This document shows, in pieces, positions 24,717 to 34,733 of a stretch of 64,000 nucleotides of DNA. How positions within the stretch are numbered: the first letter of the stretch is position 1; each line of letters begins with the position of its first letter. The position numbers were made by a program, and so were the translations under genes. The stretch comes from Microbacterium terricola (lineage in GTDB: Bacteria; Actinomycetota; Actinomycetes; Actinomycetales; Microbacteriaceae). The notes below the pieces were generated by a model that searched no databases, was not told the origin of the DNA, and worked only from the letters and a program-made list of their open reading frames with translations. Location: positions 2,976,001-3,040,000 of the forward strand of contig NZ_AP027141.1 of NCBI RefSeq assembly GCF_027943945.1, written 5' to 3'.

Positions 24717-25373
24717 TCAGCCGCGCAGCAGCCCTGCGGCGAGCCGTCGCAGGGCGTCGGCGTAGTCCGCGGAGGCGTACGCCCGGGCGTCGTGCCCGAG
24801 CAGTGAGACGGCGACGGGAGCGCCGCCGGCCGCCCGCCACCAGATGAGCGGATGCTGTCGCCCCTGCTCCACGTGCTCCGCCAGCACGACGCGGTCGCCG
24901 TCGGCGTCGGCGAGCTCGAGGTCGCTGTAGCGTTCGTCGATCGTGCGGAACCCCGCGAGCCGGATGCCGGCCGCGCTGTCGCCGGTGGACCGCACATCGG
25001 CCGGGCCGAGGGGCGGGTGCCCGCTGACCCCCTCGCGCCACCGCGCGCCGAGCAGCGCGAACCAGCGGTCGTCGTCCCGGAAGGCCAGCACGGCCGAGTG
25101 GACCGCGAGGACGGGCGCACCGCCCGCGTGCCACGCGAGGAGCCGCTCCAGCACCGGGTCGCCGCCGCCGGTGCCCTCGGGCGGCCCGGAGATGTCGCAC
25201 ACGACGAGGTCGGGCGCCGGCGAGGCGGGCAGCCCCGCGAGTTCGCCGGTGGACACGACCCGCACCTCGCCGAGCGGTCGCAGCACCTCGGCGAGCGCCG
25301 CCGCCGTGTCGTCGAGCACGTGCCAGGGGTCGCCGTGGGCGCCCGCGCCGGCCACGATCAGCAGGTCGGTCAC
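24717..25373 (-). CDS. ThuA-like domain protein
   Basis: 218-residue protein with a class I glutamine-amidotransferase-like fold of the ThuA type: LLIVAGAGAHGDPWHVL, DLVVCDISGP, LLAWHAGGAPVLAVHSAVLAF and HPLIWWRAAGGAPVAVSLLGHDARAY. ThuA relatives take part in sugar (trehalose) metabolism, but most are uncharacterised, and no sugar genes lie nearby. It starts at GTG 25373, 22 bp after the ArsR-type gene, so the two are likely co-transcribed. Confidence 0.65.
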   Translation of the reverse strand: MTDLLIVAGAGAHGDPWHVLDDTAAALAEVLRPLGEVRVVSTGELAGLPASPAPDLVVCDISGPPEGTGGGDPVLERLLAWHAGGAPVLAVHSAVLAFRDDDRWFALLGARWREGVSGHPPLGPADVRSTGDSAAGIRLAGFRTIDERYSDLELADADGDRVVLAEHVEQGRQHPLIWWRAAGGAPVAVSLLGHDARAYASADYADALRRLAAGLLRG

Positions 25374-25395
25374 GATCGGATCATCCCGCGCCGGG

Positions 25396-25920
25396 TCATT
25401 CCCTGCCGGCCGACGGCGGGTTGTGGTCGGGGTGCAGCACCGTCACGAGCGAGTAGGTGTCGCCGCCGACGTCGGCCGGCATGGCCTTGAACTCCTGCAC
25501 GAGCTCGTACAGCCGCCGCTCGAGCTCGGCGCGGTTCTCCGGCGTCAGCCGCAGCCCCAGCCAAGTGACCTGCACCTGTGCCGGGTCGACGCCCTCGAGC
25601 TGCTGGCGCATCGTCTCCAGGAGCAGCACCGACTGGTTGGTCAGGGGCGTGCGCCACGAGAGTCCGGTCGCACGGTAGGGGATCTCTCGGGCGCCCTGCG
25701 CTCCGGTGCGCTCGTCGTCCGGCGCGAGGAACCCGGTCTGCACGAGGGTGCGGACGTGGTGCAGCATCGTGCCCGGGTTGATCCCGAGCAGGTCGGCGAG
25801 CTCCTTGTTGGTGCGAGCCTCGAAGGCGCAGAGCCGCAGCATCCGCAGTCGCAGGGGCGAGCTGAGCGCCCGCGCGCGGGCCTGCGCCAGCTCCTCCTCG
25901 GTCTGCTGCACGTCCGTCAT
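25396..25920 (-). CDS. ArsR-type winged-helix transcriptional regulator
   Basis: 174-residue regulator with an N-terminal winged helix (SPLRLRMLRLCAFEARTNKELADLLGINPGTMLHHVRTLVQTGFL) and a C-terminal domain of about 90 residues without obvious Cys metal ligands. The ATG at 25920 lies six bases after TAGAGT (leaderless), preferred over a GTG two codons upstream. It is divergent from an MFS exporter and probably represses it through the repeats between them. Confidence 0.8.
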   Translation of the reverse strand: MTDVQQTEEELAQARARALSSPLRLRMLRLCAFEARTNKELADLLGINPGTMLHHVRTLVQTGFLAPDDERTGAQGAREIPYRATGLSWRTPLTNQSVLLLETMRQQLEGVDPAQVQVTWLGLRLTPENRAELERRLYELVQEFKAMPADVGGDTYSLVTVLHPDHNPPSAGRE

Positions 25921-25941
25921 GGCCACACTCTAGCCGAGCGA

Positions 25942-25995
25942 TTGACATTTCTCGATCAGTCCGACGATACTGATTGACATGTCCCAATCAGTCAG
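25942..25995 (+). promoter_or_regulatory. MFS promoter with overlapping inverted repeats
   Basis: A -35 TTGACA (25942-25947) and -10 GATACT (25966-25971) are separated by 18 bp and lead to a leaderless ATG at 25979. Two inverted repeats overlap: ATCAGT/ACTGAT around 25955-25974 and CTGATTG/CAATCAG around the start codon. They are candidate sites for the divergent ArsR-type protein (inference). Confidence 0.6.
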
Positions 25996-27259
25996 CGAGA
26001 CGGATGCTGCCGCCCCCGCCGTGCGGCAGGGTTCGCTGTGGCGCGACCGCAACTTCCTGACCGTCTGGGGCGGTCAGGCGCTCAGCCAGTTCGGCGCGCA
26101 GATCACGGAGCTCGCGCTCCCCGTGCTGGCCGTGCTCGTGCTGCACGCCACCGAGTGGGAGGTGGGGCTGCTCGGGGCCGCGCAGGTCACCGCGTTCCTC
26201 GTCGTCGGGCTGCCCGCCGGCGCCTGGATCGACCGGATGCGCAAGCGCAGGGTGATGATCTGGGCCGATGTCGTGCGGGCCGCCGCGCTCGCTGCGCTGC
26301 CCATCGTCGCCTTCACCGGGACGATGCAGATCTGGCACATGTACGTCGTCGCGCTCGTGATGGGCGTGGCCACCGTGTTCTTCGACGTGTCGAACCAGAG
26401 CATCATCCCCTCGCTCGTCCGCCCCGACCAGATCTCGGAGGCCAACGGCAAGCTGCAGTCCACCGAGCAGCTGGCCGGTCTCGCCGGTCCGGCGGTGGGC
26501 GGCTGGCTGATCAGCATCGTCGCCGCACCCTTTGCGATCCTCATCACCGTCGGAACGTACATCGCGTCGTTCACCGCACTGCTGTTCGCCCGCGATCACG
26601 AGCAGCTCCGGCCCGCGACCGACCATCGCCCGCTGCCGCGGGAGATCGGCGAAGGTCTGCGCTGGGTGTTCGGCAACCCGCTGCTGCGCCGCATCGTCGG
26701 CACCACCGGCGTCGCGAACTTCTTCGGCACGATCGCGGGCACGCTGCTGCCGATCTTCGTGCTGCGCGAGCTCGGGCTGACCCCGGCCATGTTCGGCATC
26801 GTCTTCTCGCTCTCGGCCGTGGGCGGCCTGCTCGGAGCGATCGCGACGCCCCGCATCGTCGCCCGCATCGGCGAGGCGCGCGCGATCCCGATCAGCGCGA
26901 TCCTGTTCTGCCTGGTGCCGTTCTTCCTGCCGGCGATCTCGCTCGTCCCCGCCCTGGCCTTCCCGCTGCTGGTCGTGCAGTTCTTCGTGACGAGCTTCAC
27001 CGTCCTGCTCTACAACATCACGCAGGTCAGCTTCCGGCAGCGCATCACCCCGCCCCGGCTGCTCGGCCGGATGAACGCCTCGATCCGATTCGTGGTGTGG
27101 GGCGTCATGCCCATCGCCGCACTCGTGGCCGGCGCCGTCAGCACCTGGATCGGCGTGGTCCCGACGCTCTGGATCGCGGCCTGCGGCGAGCTGCTCGCGT
27201 GCCTGTTCGTGGTGATCGGCCCGTTCTGGGGCATGCGCGAGCTGCCTGACGCGGCGTAG
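25979..27259 (+). CDS. MFS transporter (EntS-like exporter family)
   Basis: 426-residue major facilitator with 12 predicted transmembrane helices and the A-motif variant GAWIDRMRKRRVMI. The LVRPDQISEANGKLQSTEQLAGLAGPAVGGWL segment is typical of the MFS_3 (EntS/MefA-like) group of drug or siderophore exporters. It is controlled by a consensus-like promoter shared with the divergent ArsR-type regulator, suggesting substrate-induced export. The substrate is unknown. Confidence 0.85.
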   Translation: MSQSVSETDAAAPAVRQGSLWRDRNFLTVWGGQALSQFGAQITELALPVLAVLVLHATEWEVGLLGAAQVTAFLVVGLPAGAWIDRMRKRRVMIWADVVRAAALAALPIVAFTGTMQIWHMYVVALVMGVATVFFDVSNQSIIPSLVRPDQISEANGKLQSTEQLAGLAGPAVGGWLISIVAAPFAILITVGTYIASFTALLFARDHEQLRPATDHRPLPREIGEGLRWVFGNPLLRRIVGTTGVANFFGTIAGTLLPIFVLRELGLTPAMFGIVFSLSAVGGLLGAIATPRIVARIGEARAIPISAILFCLVPFFLPAISLVPALAFPLLVVQFFVTSFTVLLYNITQVSFRQRITPPRLLGRMNASIRFVVWGVMPIAALVAGAVSTWIGVVPTLWIAACGELLACLFVVIGPFWGMRELPDAA

Positions 27260-27364
27260 CCGACGCATCCCTCCCGGTCCCGCACCCTCGCGTCCGCCTA
27301 TCCTTCGATCGACGAAGACGCAAGCCACCTCCCCCTGACGCGATACCCGTGGTTGGCTCGCTTC

Positions 27365-28468
27365 ATGCCCTCGCGCATCATCGCCATCGGGACGGCCGTC
27401 CCCGCTCACGCCTTCACGCAGGAGACCGTGCGTGATGTGTTCGCGGCGCAGCCGGGTGTGGACCGGCTCACCGAGCGCTGGATCACGGCGGCCTTCGACG
27501 CCGCGGCCATCGAGCGCCGCCACTCGGTGATCTCCGACCTGGGGCAGGGTGCTGCGGCCGCAGCGTCCGGGTTCTTCACTCCCGACGGCGCGCTGGCAGC
27601 CCGGACGACGGGTGAGCGCAATGACGACTACACCCGGCTGGCGCCGCCGCTGTTCGCCGAAGCCGCACGCAGCGCGCTCGCGCGGGCGCAGGTGACGGCA
27701 TCCCAGGTCACCCATGTCGTGACGGTGTCGTGCACCGGCTTCTTCGCCCCCGGCCCCGACTACCGGATCGTGCGCGACCTCGGCCTCCGTCCCACGGTCG
27801 AGCGCTACCACCTGGGGTTCATCGGCTGCGCGGCCGCGCTGCCGGGTCTCCGGCTCGCGGCGCACATCGCCGAGGGCCGCCCCGACGCCGTGGTGCTCGT
27901 CGTGTGCGCGGAGCTGTGCTCGCTGCACATCCGCGCCTCGAACGACCCGCAGCAGATCGTCGCGGCGTCCGTCTTCGCGGACGGCGCCGCCGCCGCCGTC
28001 GTGACCGCGGACCCCTCGGTGGGCACGCCAGGCGGACTCGAGCTCGAGCGCTTCGCCACCGCGCTCACGAGCGAGGGCGAGTCGGACATGGTCTGGACCA
28101 TCAAGGACGACGGGTTCGAGATGACCCTCTCGGCAGAGGTGCCGCGGATCGTGGGCCGCGAGATCCGCGCGGTCGTGGACGGCTTCTTCGGACCCGACAC
28201 GGGGGCGCACGCCTGGGCCGTGCACCCGGGCGGGCGCGCCGTGCTCGACCGGATCGAGGCGGGGCTCGGGCTCGATCCGGATGCACTCGACCGCTCGCGG
28301 GCGGTCCTGCGCGATCATGGCAACATGTCCAGCGCCACCGTGCTGTTCGTCCTGCGCGATCTGCTCGAGGACGCCGACCTCGACGACGGCCACCCGGTCG
28401 CGACGCTCGCCTTCGGGCCGGGGCTGACGGTCGAGTCCGCGCTGCTCACGATGCGGACGGGGTCGTGA
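27365..28468 (+). CDS. Type III polyketide synthase (alkylresorcinol/chalcone-synthase-like)
   Basis: 367-residue homodimeric ketosynthase that condenses an acyl-CoA starter with malonyl-CoA extenders. The catalytic triad is present: Cys155 (GFIGCAAALPGL), His287 (AVHPGGRAVL) and Asn320 (GNMSSATV). It heads a coupled operon with a methyltransferase and a flavin monooxygenase, the same enzyme set as the Streptomyces griseus srsABC phenolic-lipid operon, and faces a UbiA prenyltransferase. ATG 27365 opens the conserved PSRIIAIGTAVP; a TTG at 27353 is in frame. Alternatives are a tetrahydroxynaphthalene or alkylpyrone synthase. The starter length is not predictable. Confidence 0.9.
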   Translation: MPSRIIAIGTAVPAHAFTQETVRDVFAAQPGVDRLTERWITAAFDAAAIERRHSVISDLGQGAAAAASGFFTPDGALAARTTGERNDDYTRLAPPLFAEAARSALARAQVTASQVTHVVTVSCTGFFAPGPDYRIVRDLGLRPTVERYHLGFIGCAAALPGLRLAAHIAEGRPDAVVLVVCAELCSLHIRASNDPQQIVAASVFADGAAAAVVTADPSVGTPGGLELERFATALTSEGESDMVWTIKDDGFEMTLSAEVPRIVGREIRAVVDGFFGPDTGAHAWAVHPGGRAVLDRIEAGLGLDPDALDRSRAVLRDHGNMSSATVLFVLRDLLEDADLDDGHPVATLAFGPGLTVESALLTMRTGS

Positions 28469-29169
28469 CCCTCGACGTCCGCGACGAGACGCTCGTCGAG
28501 CTGATGGACGACCCTGCGTGCGATCCGGCTCGCCTGAGCGCGACGCTGCGCCGGTTCGGCGTGGTCAACCGGCTCGTCTCGGGGTGGGGCGGGCTCTACG
28601 CGGTCACGCTGCGCCCGTACCTCGCCGGTCTCGGCCGGCCCGCCCGCGTGCTCGACCTCGGATGCGGCGGCGGGGATGTCGTGGTGCGGCTCGCCCGGCG
28701 CGCGGCAGGCGACGGACTCGACGTGGAGTGGACCGGGATAGACCCCGATCCGCGCGCCCACGCCGCCGCGACGGCGCGCGGAGCGCCGCCGGGCGTCCGG
28801 TTCCGGTGCGCGGACACGACGATGCTCCTGGCGGAAGGCGACAGCTACGACGTCGTGATCTCGAACCACGTGCTGCACCACCTCGGGACCGAGCTGACCT
28901 CCTTCACGGACGCGTCGCTGGCGCTGTCGCGCGGACTCGTGCTGCACAGCGACATCGCGCGCTCACGAGCCGCCTATGCGCTCTACGCGGCCGCCATCCA
29001 GCCGCTCGCACCCGGAACGTTCCTGCGCACGGACGGGCTCCGCTCGATCCGGCGCAGCTACACCGTGGGCGAGCTGCAGGCCGCCCTCGACGACGCCCGA
29101 CCCGGGATGTGGCGGGTGGGAGGCGGCCGGCCGTTCCGGGTCGTCGCGCTGGCGACCGCCCATGGCTGA
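28465..29169 (+). CDS. SAM-dependent methyltransferase (SrsB-like role)
   Basis: 234-residue class I methyltransferase with motif I VLDLGCGGGDVVVRL, acidic ribose-binding TGIDPDP and the post-motif VISNHVLHHLG. Its GTG start overlaps the PKS stop (GTGA). By analogy with SrsB it may methylate the polyketide ring or its hydroxyl (inference). An N-terminal helical stretch (LMDDPACDPARLSATLRRFG) precedes the Rossmann core. Confidence 0.82.
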   Translation: MTLDVRDETLVELMDDPACDPARLSATLRRFGVVNRLVSGWGGLYAVTLRPYLAGLGRPARVLDLGCGGGDVVVRLARRAAGDGLDVEWTGIDPDPRAHAAATARGAPPGVRFRCADTTMLLAEGDSYDVVISNHVLHHLGTELTSFTDASLALSRGLVLHSDIARSRAAYALYAAAIQPLAPGTFLRTDGLRSIRRSYTVGELQAALDDARPGMWRVGGGRPFRVVALATAHG

Positions 29170-30301
29170 CGTCATCGTGGTGGGGGCCGGCCCGGTCGGG
29201 CTGCTCTTCGCCGCCGAGCTCGCGACCAGGAACGTCGACGTGCGCGTGCTCGAACGGCGGCCGGAGCTCGGGGCCGGTTCACGCGCGATCGGGGTGCACG
29301 CGGCGGTGCTCGCCGCCCTCGAGCCCGGCGGCACGACCGAGCGTCTGCTCGCCACGGCGCTGCGTGTGCGGCGCGGCGTCGCCCGCGCCGACGGGCGGGT
29401 TCTCGGTGTCGTGCGCTTCGACCGGCTCTCGACCCGCTTCCCGTTCGTCGCGACGCTTCCGCAGTCCTCGACCGAGCGCGCGCTGGCCGAACGCGCTCCC
29501 GCTCCGGTGCGCGACGCACGGGTGACGGAGATCGAGCCGCGGCCGGATGCCGTGGTCGTACGCGCCGAGGTGGGCGGCCGGGTCGTCGAGCACACCGCCC
29601 GGATCGTGGTCGTCGCGGCCGGTGCGGGCGGGCGGGCGCTCGTGCTGCGACCCGGTGCCGTGGCCACCACCGTCTACCCCGATCGCTATGTCATGACGGA
29701 TTCCGCCACCGGCGCCGACCCGGACGCAGGGGTCGCCGTCGTCGACCTCGACCGCAGCGGGGTCCTCGAATCGTTCCCGCTGCCCGAGGGCCGGCGCCGA
29801 TTCGTGGTGTGGGACGACCCCGCGGCGGATCCGTCGCCGGACGCCCGCGCAGAGCGCCTCCGGTCGGCACTGCGCCGCCGAGGCGAGTTCGAGGCGGCGG
29901 ACCGCGTGACCGAGGCGACGGGATTCGGGGTGAGACGCGTGGTCTCGCCCCGGCTCCGGAACGGCCGGGTGCTCGTGATCGGCGACGCCGCGCACGAGGT
30001 GAGCCCGATCGGCGGTCAGGGGATGAACCTCGGGCTGCTGGATGCCGTGGGCCTCGCACCGCTCGTCGCGCGCTGGATCCACGACGGCGAAGCCCCCGAC
30101 GCCGAGCTGCGGCGGTGGGAGGCGCGACGCGTCGCATCGGCGCGGACGGCCGCGCGGCTCGCGACGATGAACACCGCGCTGGGCCGGCCGCTCCCCCGCG
30201 CGCACGCGCTCAGGTCGCTGGGCGTCCGCGCGATGCTCGCGCCGCCGGCGGGCAGGGTCTTCGCGCGGGCGTACTCGATGGGGTTCGACAGCGGGGCGTG
30301 A
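29162..30301 (+). CDS. FAD-dependent aromatic monooxygenase (SrsC-like role)
   Basis: 379-residue group A flavoprotein monooxygenase-like protein. The FAD dinucleotide-binding motif is VIVVGAGPVGLLFAAEL, and the second FAD motif VLVIGDAAHEVSPIGGQGMN is present. It could hydroxylate the resorcinol ring to a hydroquinone or quinone, as SrsC does in the phenolic-lipid pathway (inference). Start ATG overlaps the methyltransferase end by 8 bp, so the three genes form one coupled operon. It ends 16 bp before the convergent UbiA gene. Confidence 0.82.
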   Translation: MADVIVVGAGPVGLLFAAELATRNVDVRVLERRPELGAGSRAIGVHAAVLAALEPGGTTERLLATALRVRRGVARADGRVLGVVRFDRLSTRFPFVATLPQSSTERALAERAPAPVRDARVTEIEPRPDAVVVRAEVGGRVVEHTARIVVVAAGAGGRALVLRPGAVATTVYPDRYVMTDSATGADPDAGVAVVDLDRSGVLESFPLPEGRRRFVVWDDPAADPSPDARAERLRSALRRRGEFEAADRVTEATGFGVRRVVSPRLRNGRVLVIGDAAHEVSPIGGQGMNLGLLDAVGLAPLVARWIHDGEAPDAELRRWEARRVASARTAARLATMNTALGRPLPRAHALRSLGVRAMLAPPAGRVFARAYSMGFDSGA

Positions 30302-30317
30302 GCCCGGCGCGCGCCGG

Positions 30318-31175
30318 TCAGCCGTCGAGCGCCGCGCCGGTGGCGACCAGCTGCGCCGCGAGCAGCAGAGCCGCGAGCATCACGAGCCGGAACAGGGTGC
30401 GGGTCGGCGCGCGTCGCAGCGTGAGGAGCGCGGTGAAGACGGCGACGACGACCACCACGCCGAAGAACGCCCACGACAGCGGCGAGACGGCGCCGACCGC
30501 TCCGCCCGCGGCGCCGAGAAGGACGGCGATCGCCCCGGCGATCAGGGCGAGAGAGGCGACGATCGTCGCCGTGCGGACGCCGAGCCGGTGGGGCAGCCCA
30601 CGCACGCCCGTGCGGTCGTCGTCCGCCAGATCGGGCAGGACGTTCGTGAAGTGCACGGCGGTGCCGAGGCATCCGCCGGCGATCCACGCCCAACCGGGCG
30701 CAAAATGCGGGTCCGCCGCCGACAGCGTCGCGAGGGAGGGGAAGGTCCCGAAGCTCAGGATGAACGGCAGCACCGACGCGGGCGTCGACTTGAGACCCGC
30801 GTTGTAGGCCCACGCCGACCCGAGCGCGAACGCGTGAGCGGCCAGCATCCGCCATCCGAGCACGGCCGACACCGCGAGCGCCAGGGCGAGGCAGGCGAAT
30901 GCCGCGACCCAGGCCGCGCGAAGGCCGACCTCGCCCGACGCGAGCGGCTTGCCCGCGCGGCCCACCGCCCGATCCCGGGGCGCGTCGATCGCGTCGTTCG
31001 AGATGCCCACCGAGAGCTGGCCGGCGAACACCGCGACGGTGAGCAGCGCGAGCCGCCACCATTCCAGGCCGATCGAGAGGCCGAGCGCCAGCGCGAGCGC
31101 GGTCACCACGACCGAGGGTCCGGGATGGGACGAGCGCCAGAGGGCCCCGAGGGTGCGCATGCCCGATCGTCTCAT
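30318..31175 (-). CDS. UbiA-family prenyltransferase
   Basis: 285-residue integral membrane prenyltransferase with about eight to nine helices. The first Asp-rich motif is NDAIDAPRDRAVGRAGKPLA, and the second is DLADDDRTGVRGLPHRLG; both bind Mg-prenyl diphosphate. The enzyme attaches a prenyl chain to an aromatic acceptor. Its place next to a PKS-methyltransferase-monooxygenase operon suggests the acceptor is the polyketide or quinone. A role in menaquinone (MenA) is the alternative, but no men genes are seen. ATG 31160 is another possible start. Confidence 0.82.
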   Translation of the reverse strand: MRRSGMRTLGALWRSSHPGPSVVVTALALALGLSIGLEWWRLALLTVAVFAGQLSVGISNDAIDAPRDRAVGRAGKPLASGEVGLRAAWVAAFACLALALAVSAVLGWRMLAAHAFALGSAWAYNAGLKSTPASVLPFILSFGTFPSLATLSAADPHFAPGWAWIAGGCLGTAVHFTNVLPDLADDDRTGVRGLPHRLGVRTATIVASLALIAGAIAVLLGAAGGAVGAVSPLSWAFFGVVVVVAVFTALLTLRRAPTRTLFRLVMLAALLLAAQLVATGAALDG

Positions 31176-31212
31176 GCGCCGCGCCCCGCCAGGGCAGGTG
31201 GACCGCCGCGCG

Positions 31213-33381
<2,169 letters not shown>

Positions 33382-33416
33382 GTGTCTCCTGAAAGTTCTC
33401 GGACGGCTGCTCCAAA

Positions 33417-33437
33417 GTTGAGCCGTCTTGACTCAAG
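33417..33437. promoter_or_regulatory. HAIR (HspR) operator upstream of clpB
   Basis: GTTGAGC-N7-ACTCAAG matches the HAIR consensus CTTGAGT-N7-ACTCAAG at 12 of 14 positions. Similar boxes lie upstream of dnaK at 51130-51150 and 51183-51203. The hspR gene is in this window at 47154-47606. Confidence 0.75.
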
Positions 33438-33493
33438 TTTACCGCCGCCGACGCTCGGCCGCAATGCGGCCCGGTCGCGCCGGCCACGACCGC

Positions 33494-34483
33494 TCAGGCG
33501 GCGGATTCGTCCGCGCGCGCCGCTATCTCGTCGCGGGTGCAGGTGAACCGCGACCGATACGCGGTGGGCGTGAGGCCGAGCACCCGGGCGAAGTTCTGCC
33601 TGAGCACCGCGGCCGACCCGAACCCGCTCTCGTAGGCGATGCGGTCGAGACCGAGGTCGGTCTGCTCCAGCAGCCGCTGCGCGTGGATGAGACGCTGACG
33701 CGCGAGCCACGCCGCCGGCGTCGCGCCGAAGTCGGCCTTGAACCTGCGCGCGAACGTGCGGGGCGACATGTGGGCCTTGGCCGCCAGCTGGTCGACGCTG
33801 AGGTCGAGGCGCAGGTTCTCCAGCATCCAGTCGCTCACCGGCGCGAGCGACAGGGACGCGACCTCCGGCAGGGGGCGGTCGATGAACTGCGCCTGCCCGC
33901 CGTCACGCTGCGGCGGCACCACCATGCGCCGGGCGATGCGGTTGGTCATCTCGGCGCCGAGCTCCTGTCGCAGCAGGTGCAGGCACGCGTCGAGGCCCGC
34001 CGCGGTGCCCGCGCTCGTGATGATGCGGCCGTCCTGCACGTAGAGCACGTCGGGGTCGACCTCGATCGCGGGGTACATGCGGGCCATGGTGTCGGCGTAC
34101 ATCCAGTGCGTGGTGGCCTTGCGGCCGTCGAGGACCCCGGCGGCGGCGAGGAGGAACGAGCCGCTGCACACGCTGAGCAGCCAGGCGCCGCGGGCTGATG
34201 CGTCGCGGATGGCGTCGAGCACCCGCGGGTCGGCCTTCTGCCACCACTCCCGCGGGGTCGGCGAGACGACCACCAGGTCGGCCTCGTAGGCGAAGGACAG
34301 GTCGTTCTCGACATTGATCGAGAACCCCAGCTTCGACACGATGGCGCCAGGCTCGGGCGCGACGACGCGGAAGTCGAAGTTCGGGATGCCGTCGCCCGAC
34401 CGATCGAGGCCGAACGCCTCGCAGGCCACGCCGAACTCGAACGGAGCGAACCCATCCTGGACGATCACGGCGACGGTCTTCAT
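33494..34483 (-). CDS. GlxA-type regulator (DJ-1/PfpI domain plus AraC HTH)
   Basis: 329-residue regulator with an N-terminal DJ-1/PfpI-like domain (about residues 1-175, including the nucleophile-elbow sequence LSVCSGSFLLAAAG) and a C-terminal AraC helix-turn-helix (about 220-315, LSVDQLAAKAHMSPRTFARRFKADFG and IAYESGFGSAAVLRQNF). Family members sense small metabolites. ATG 34483 follows AGGAG. The inverted repeat at 34548-34563 is a possible autoregulatory site. Targets are unknown. Confidence 0.85.
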   Translation of the reverse strand: MKTVAVIVQDGFAPFEFGVACEAFGLDRSGDGIPNFDFRVVAPEPGAIVSKLGFSINVENDLSFAYEADLVVVSPTPREWWQKADPRVLDAIRDASARGAWLLSVCSGSFLLAAAGVLDGRKATTHWMYADTMARMYPAIEVDPDVLYVQDGRIITSAGTAAGLDACLHLLRQELGAEMTNRIARRMVVPPQRDGGQAQFIDRPLPEVASLSLAPVSDWMLENLRLDLSVDQLAAKAHMSPRTFARRFKADFGATPAAWLARQRLIHAQRLLEQTDLGLDRIAYESGFGSAAVLRQNFARVLGLTPTAYRSRFTCTRDEIAARADESAA

Positions 34484-34547
34484 GGTGTTCTCCTGAGATC
34501 GGGGAGCGGGTCGGACGGTGGCAGTTTTCCGACGAGGTGTGTCCATC

Positions 34548-34563
34548 CTGCCACTCGTGGCAG
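34548..34563. promoter_or_regulatory. CTGCCA-N4-TGGCAG palindrome, candidate regulator site
   Basis: A perfect 6-bp inverted repeat with 4-bp spacer lies between the divergent GlxA-type gene and a 38-codon reading frame. A third half-site TGGCAG is at 34519-34524. Binding by the GlxA-type protein is inference. Confidence 0.45.
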
Positions 34564-34590
34564 TCCTACCGCAAGCGTAGCGTTCCTGCC

Positions 34591-34707
34591 ATGTTCACCT
34601 TGATCGTCATCACAGCCCTGTCGGCCATCGCGATCGCCTCCACGGGCATCGCCCTCCACACGGACGGCTACCGCCGCCTCCCCCTCGACCCGGCCCGCCT
34701 CCCCTGA
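34591..34707 (+). CDS. Putative 38-residue membrane peptide
   Basis: Short frame encoding MFTLIVITALSAIAIASTGI, one hydrophobic helix, followed by ALHTDGYRRLPLDPARLP. A TAGCGT box ends 7 bp before the ATG, consistent with a leaderless transcript, and it is divergent from the GlxA-type regulator. Similar tiny membrane peptides occur in actinobacteria; no function is assigned. It could be spurious, but the promoter and hydrophobic profile argue for a real gene. Confidence 0.5.
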   Translation: MFTLIVITALSAIAIASTGIALHTDGYRRLPLDPARLP

Positions 34708-34733
34708 GTCGGCGCCGCACCACCACGCGGGAG

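Noticed and set aside
27353..27364. Alternative TTG start for the type III PKS
   Set aside because: Adds only four residues before the conserved PSRIIAIG and has no ribosome site; ATG 27365 preferred.
31176..31212. Possible missing start of UbiA or an extra gene in the UbiA-clpB gap
   Set aside because: Only 37 bp with no coding potential.
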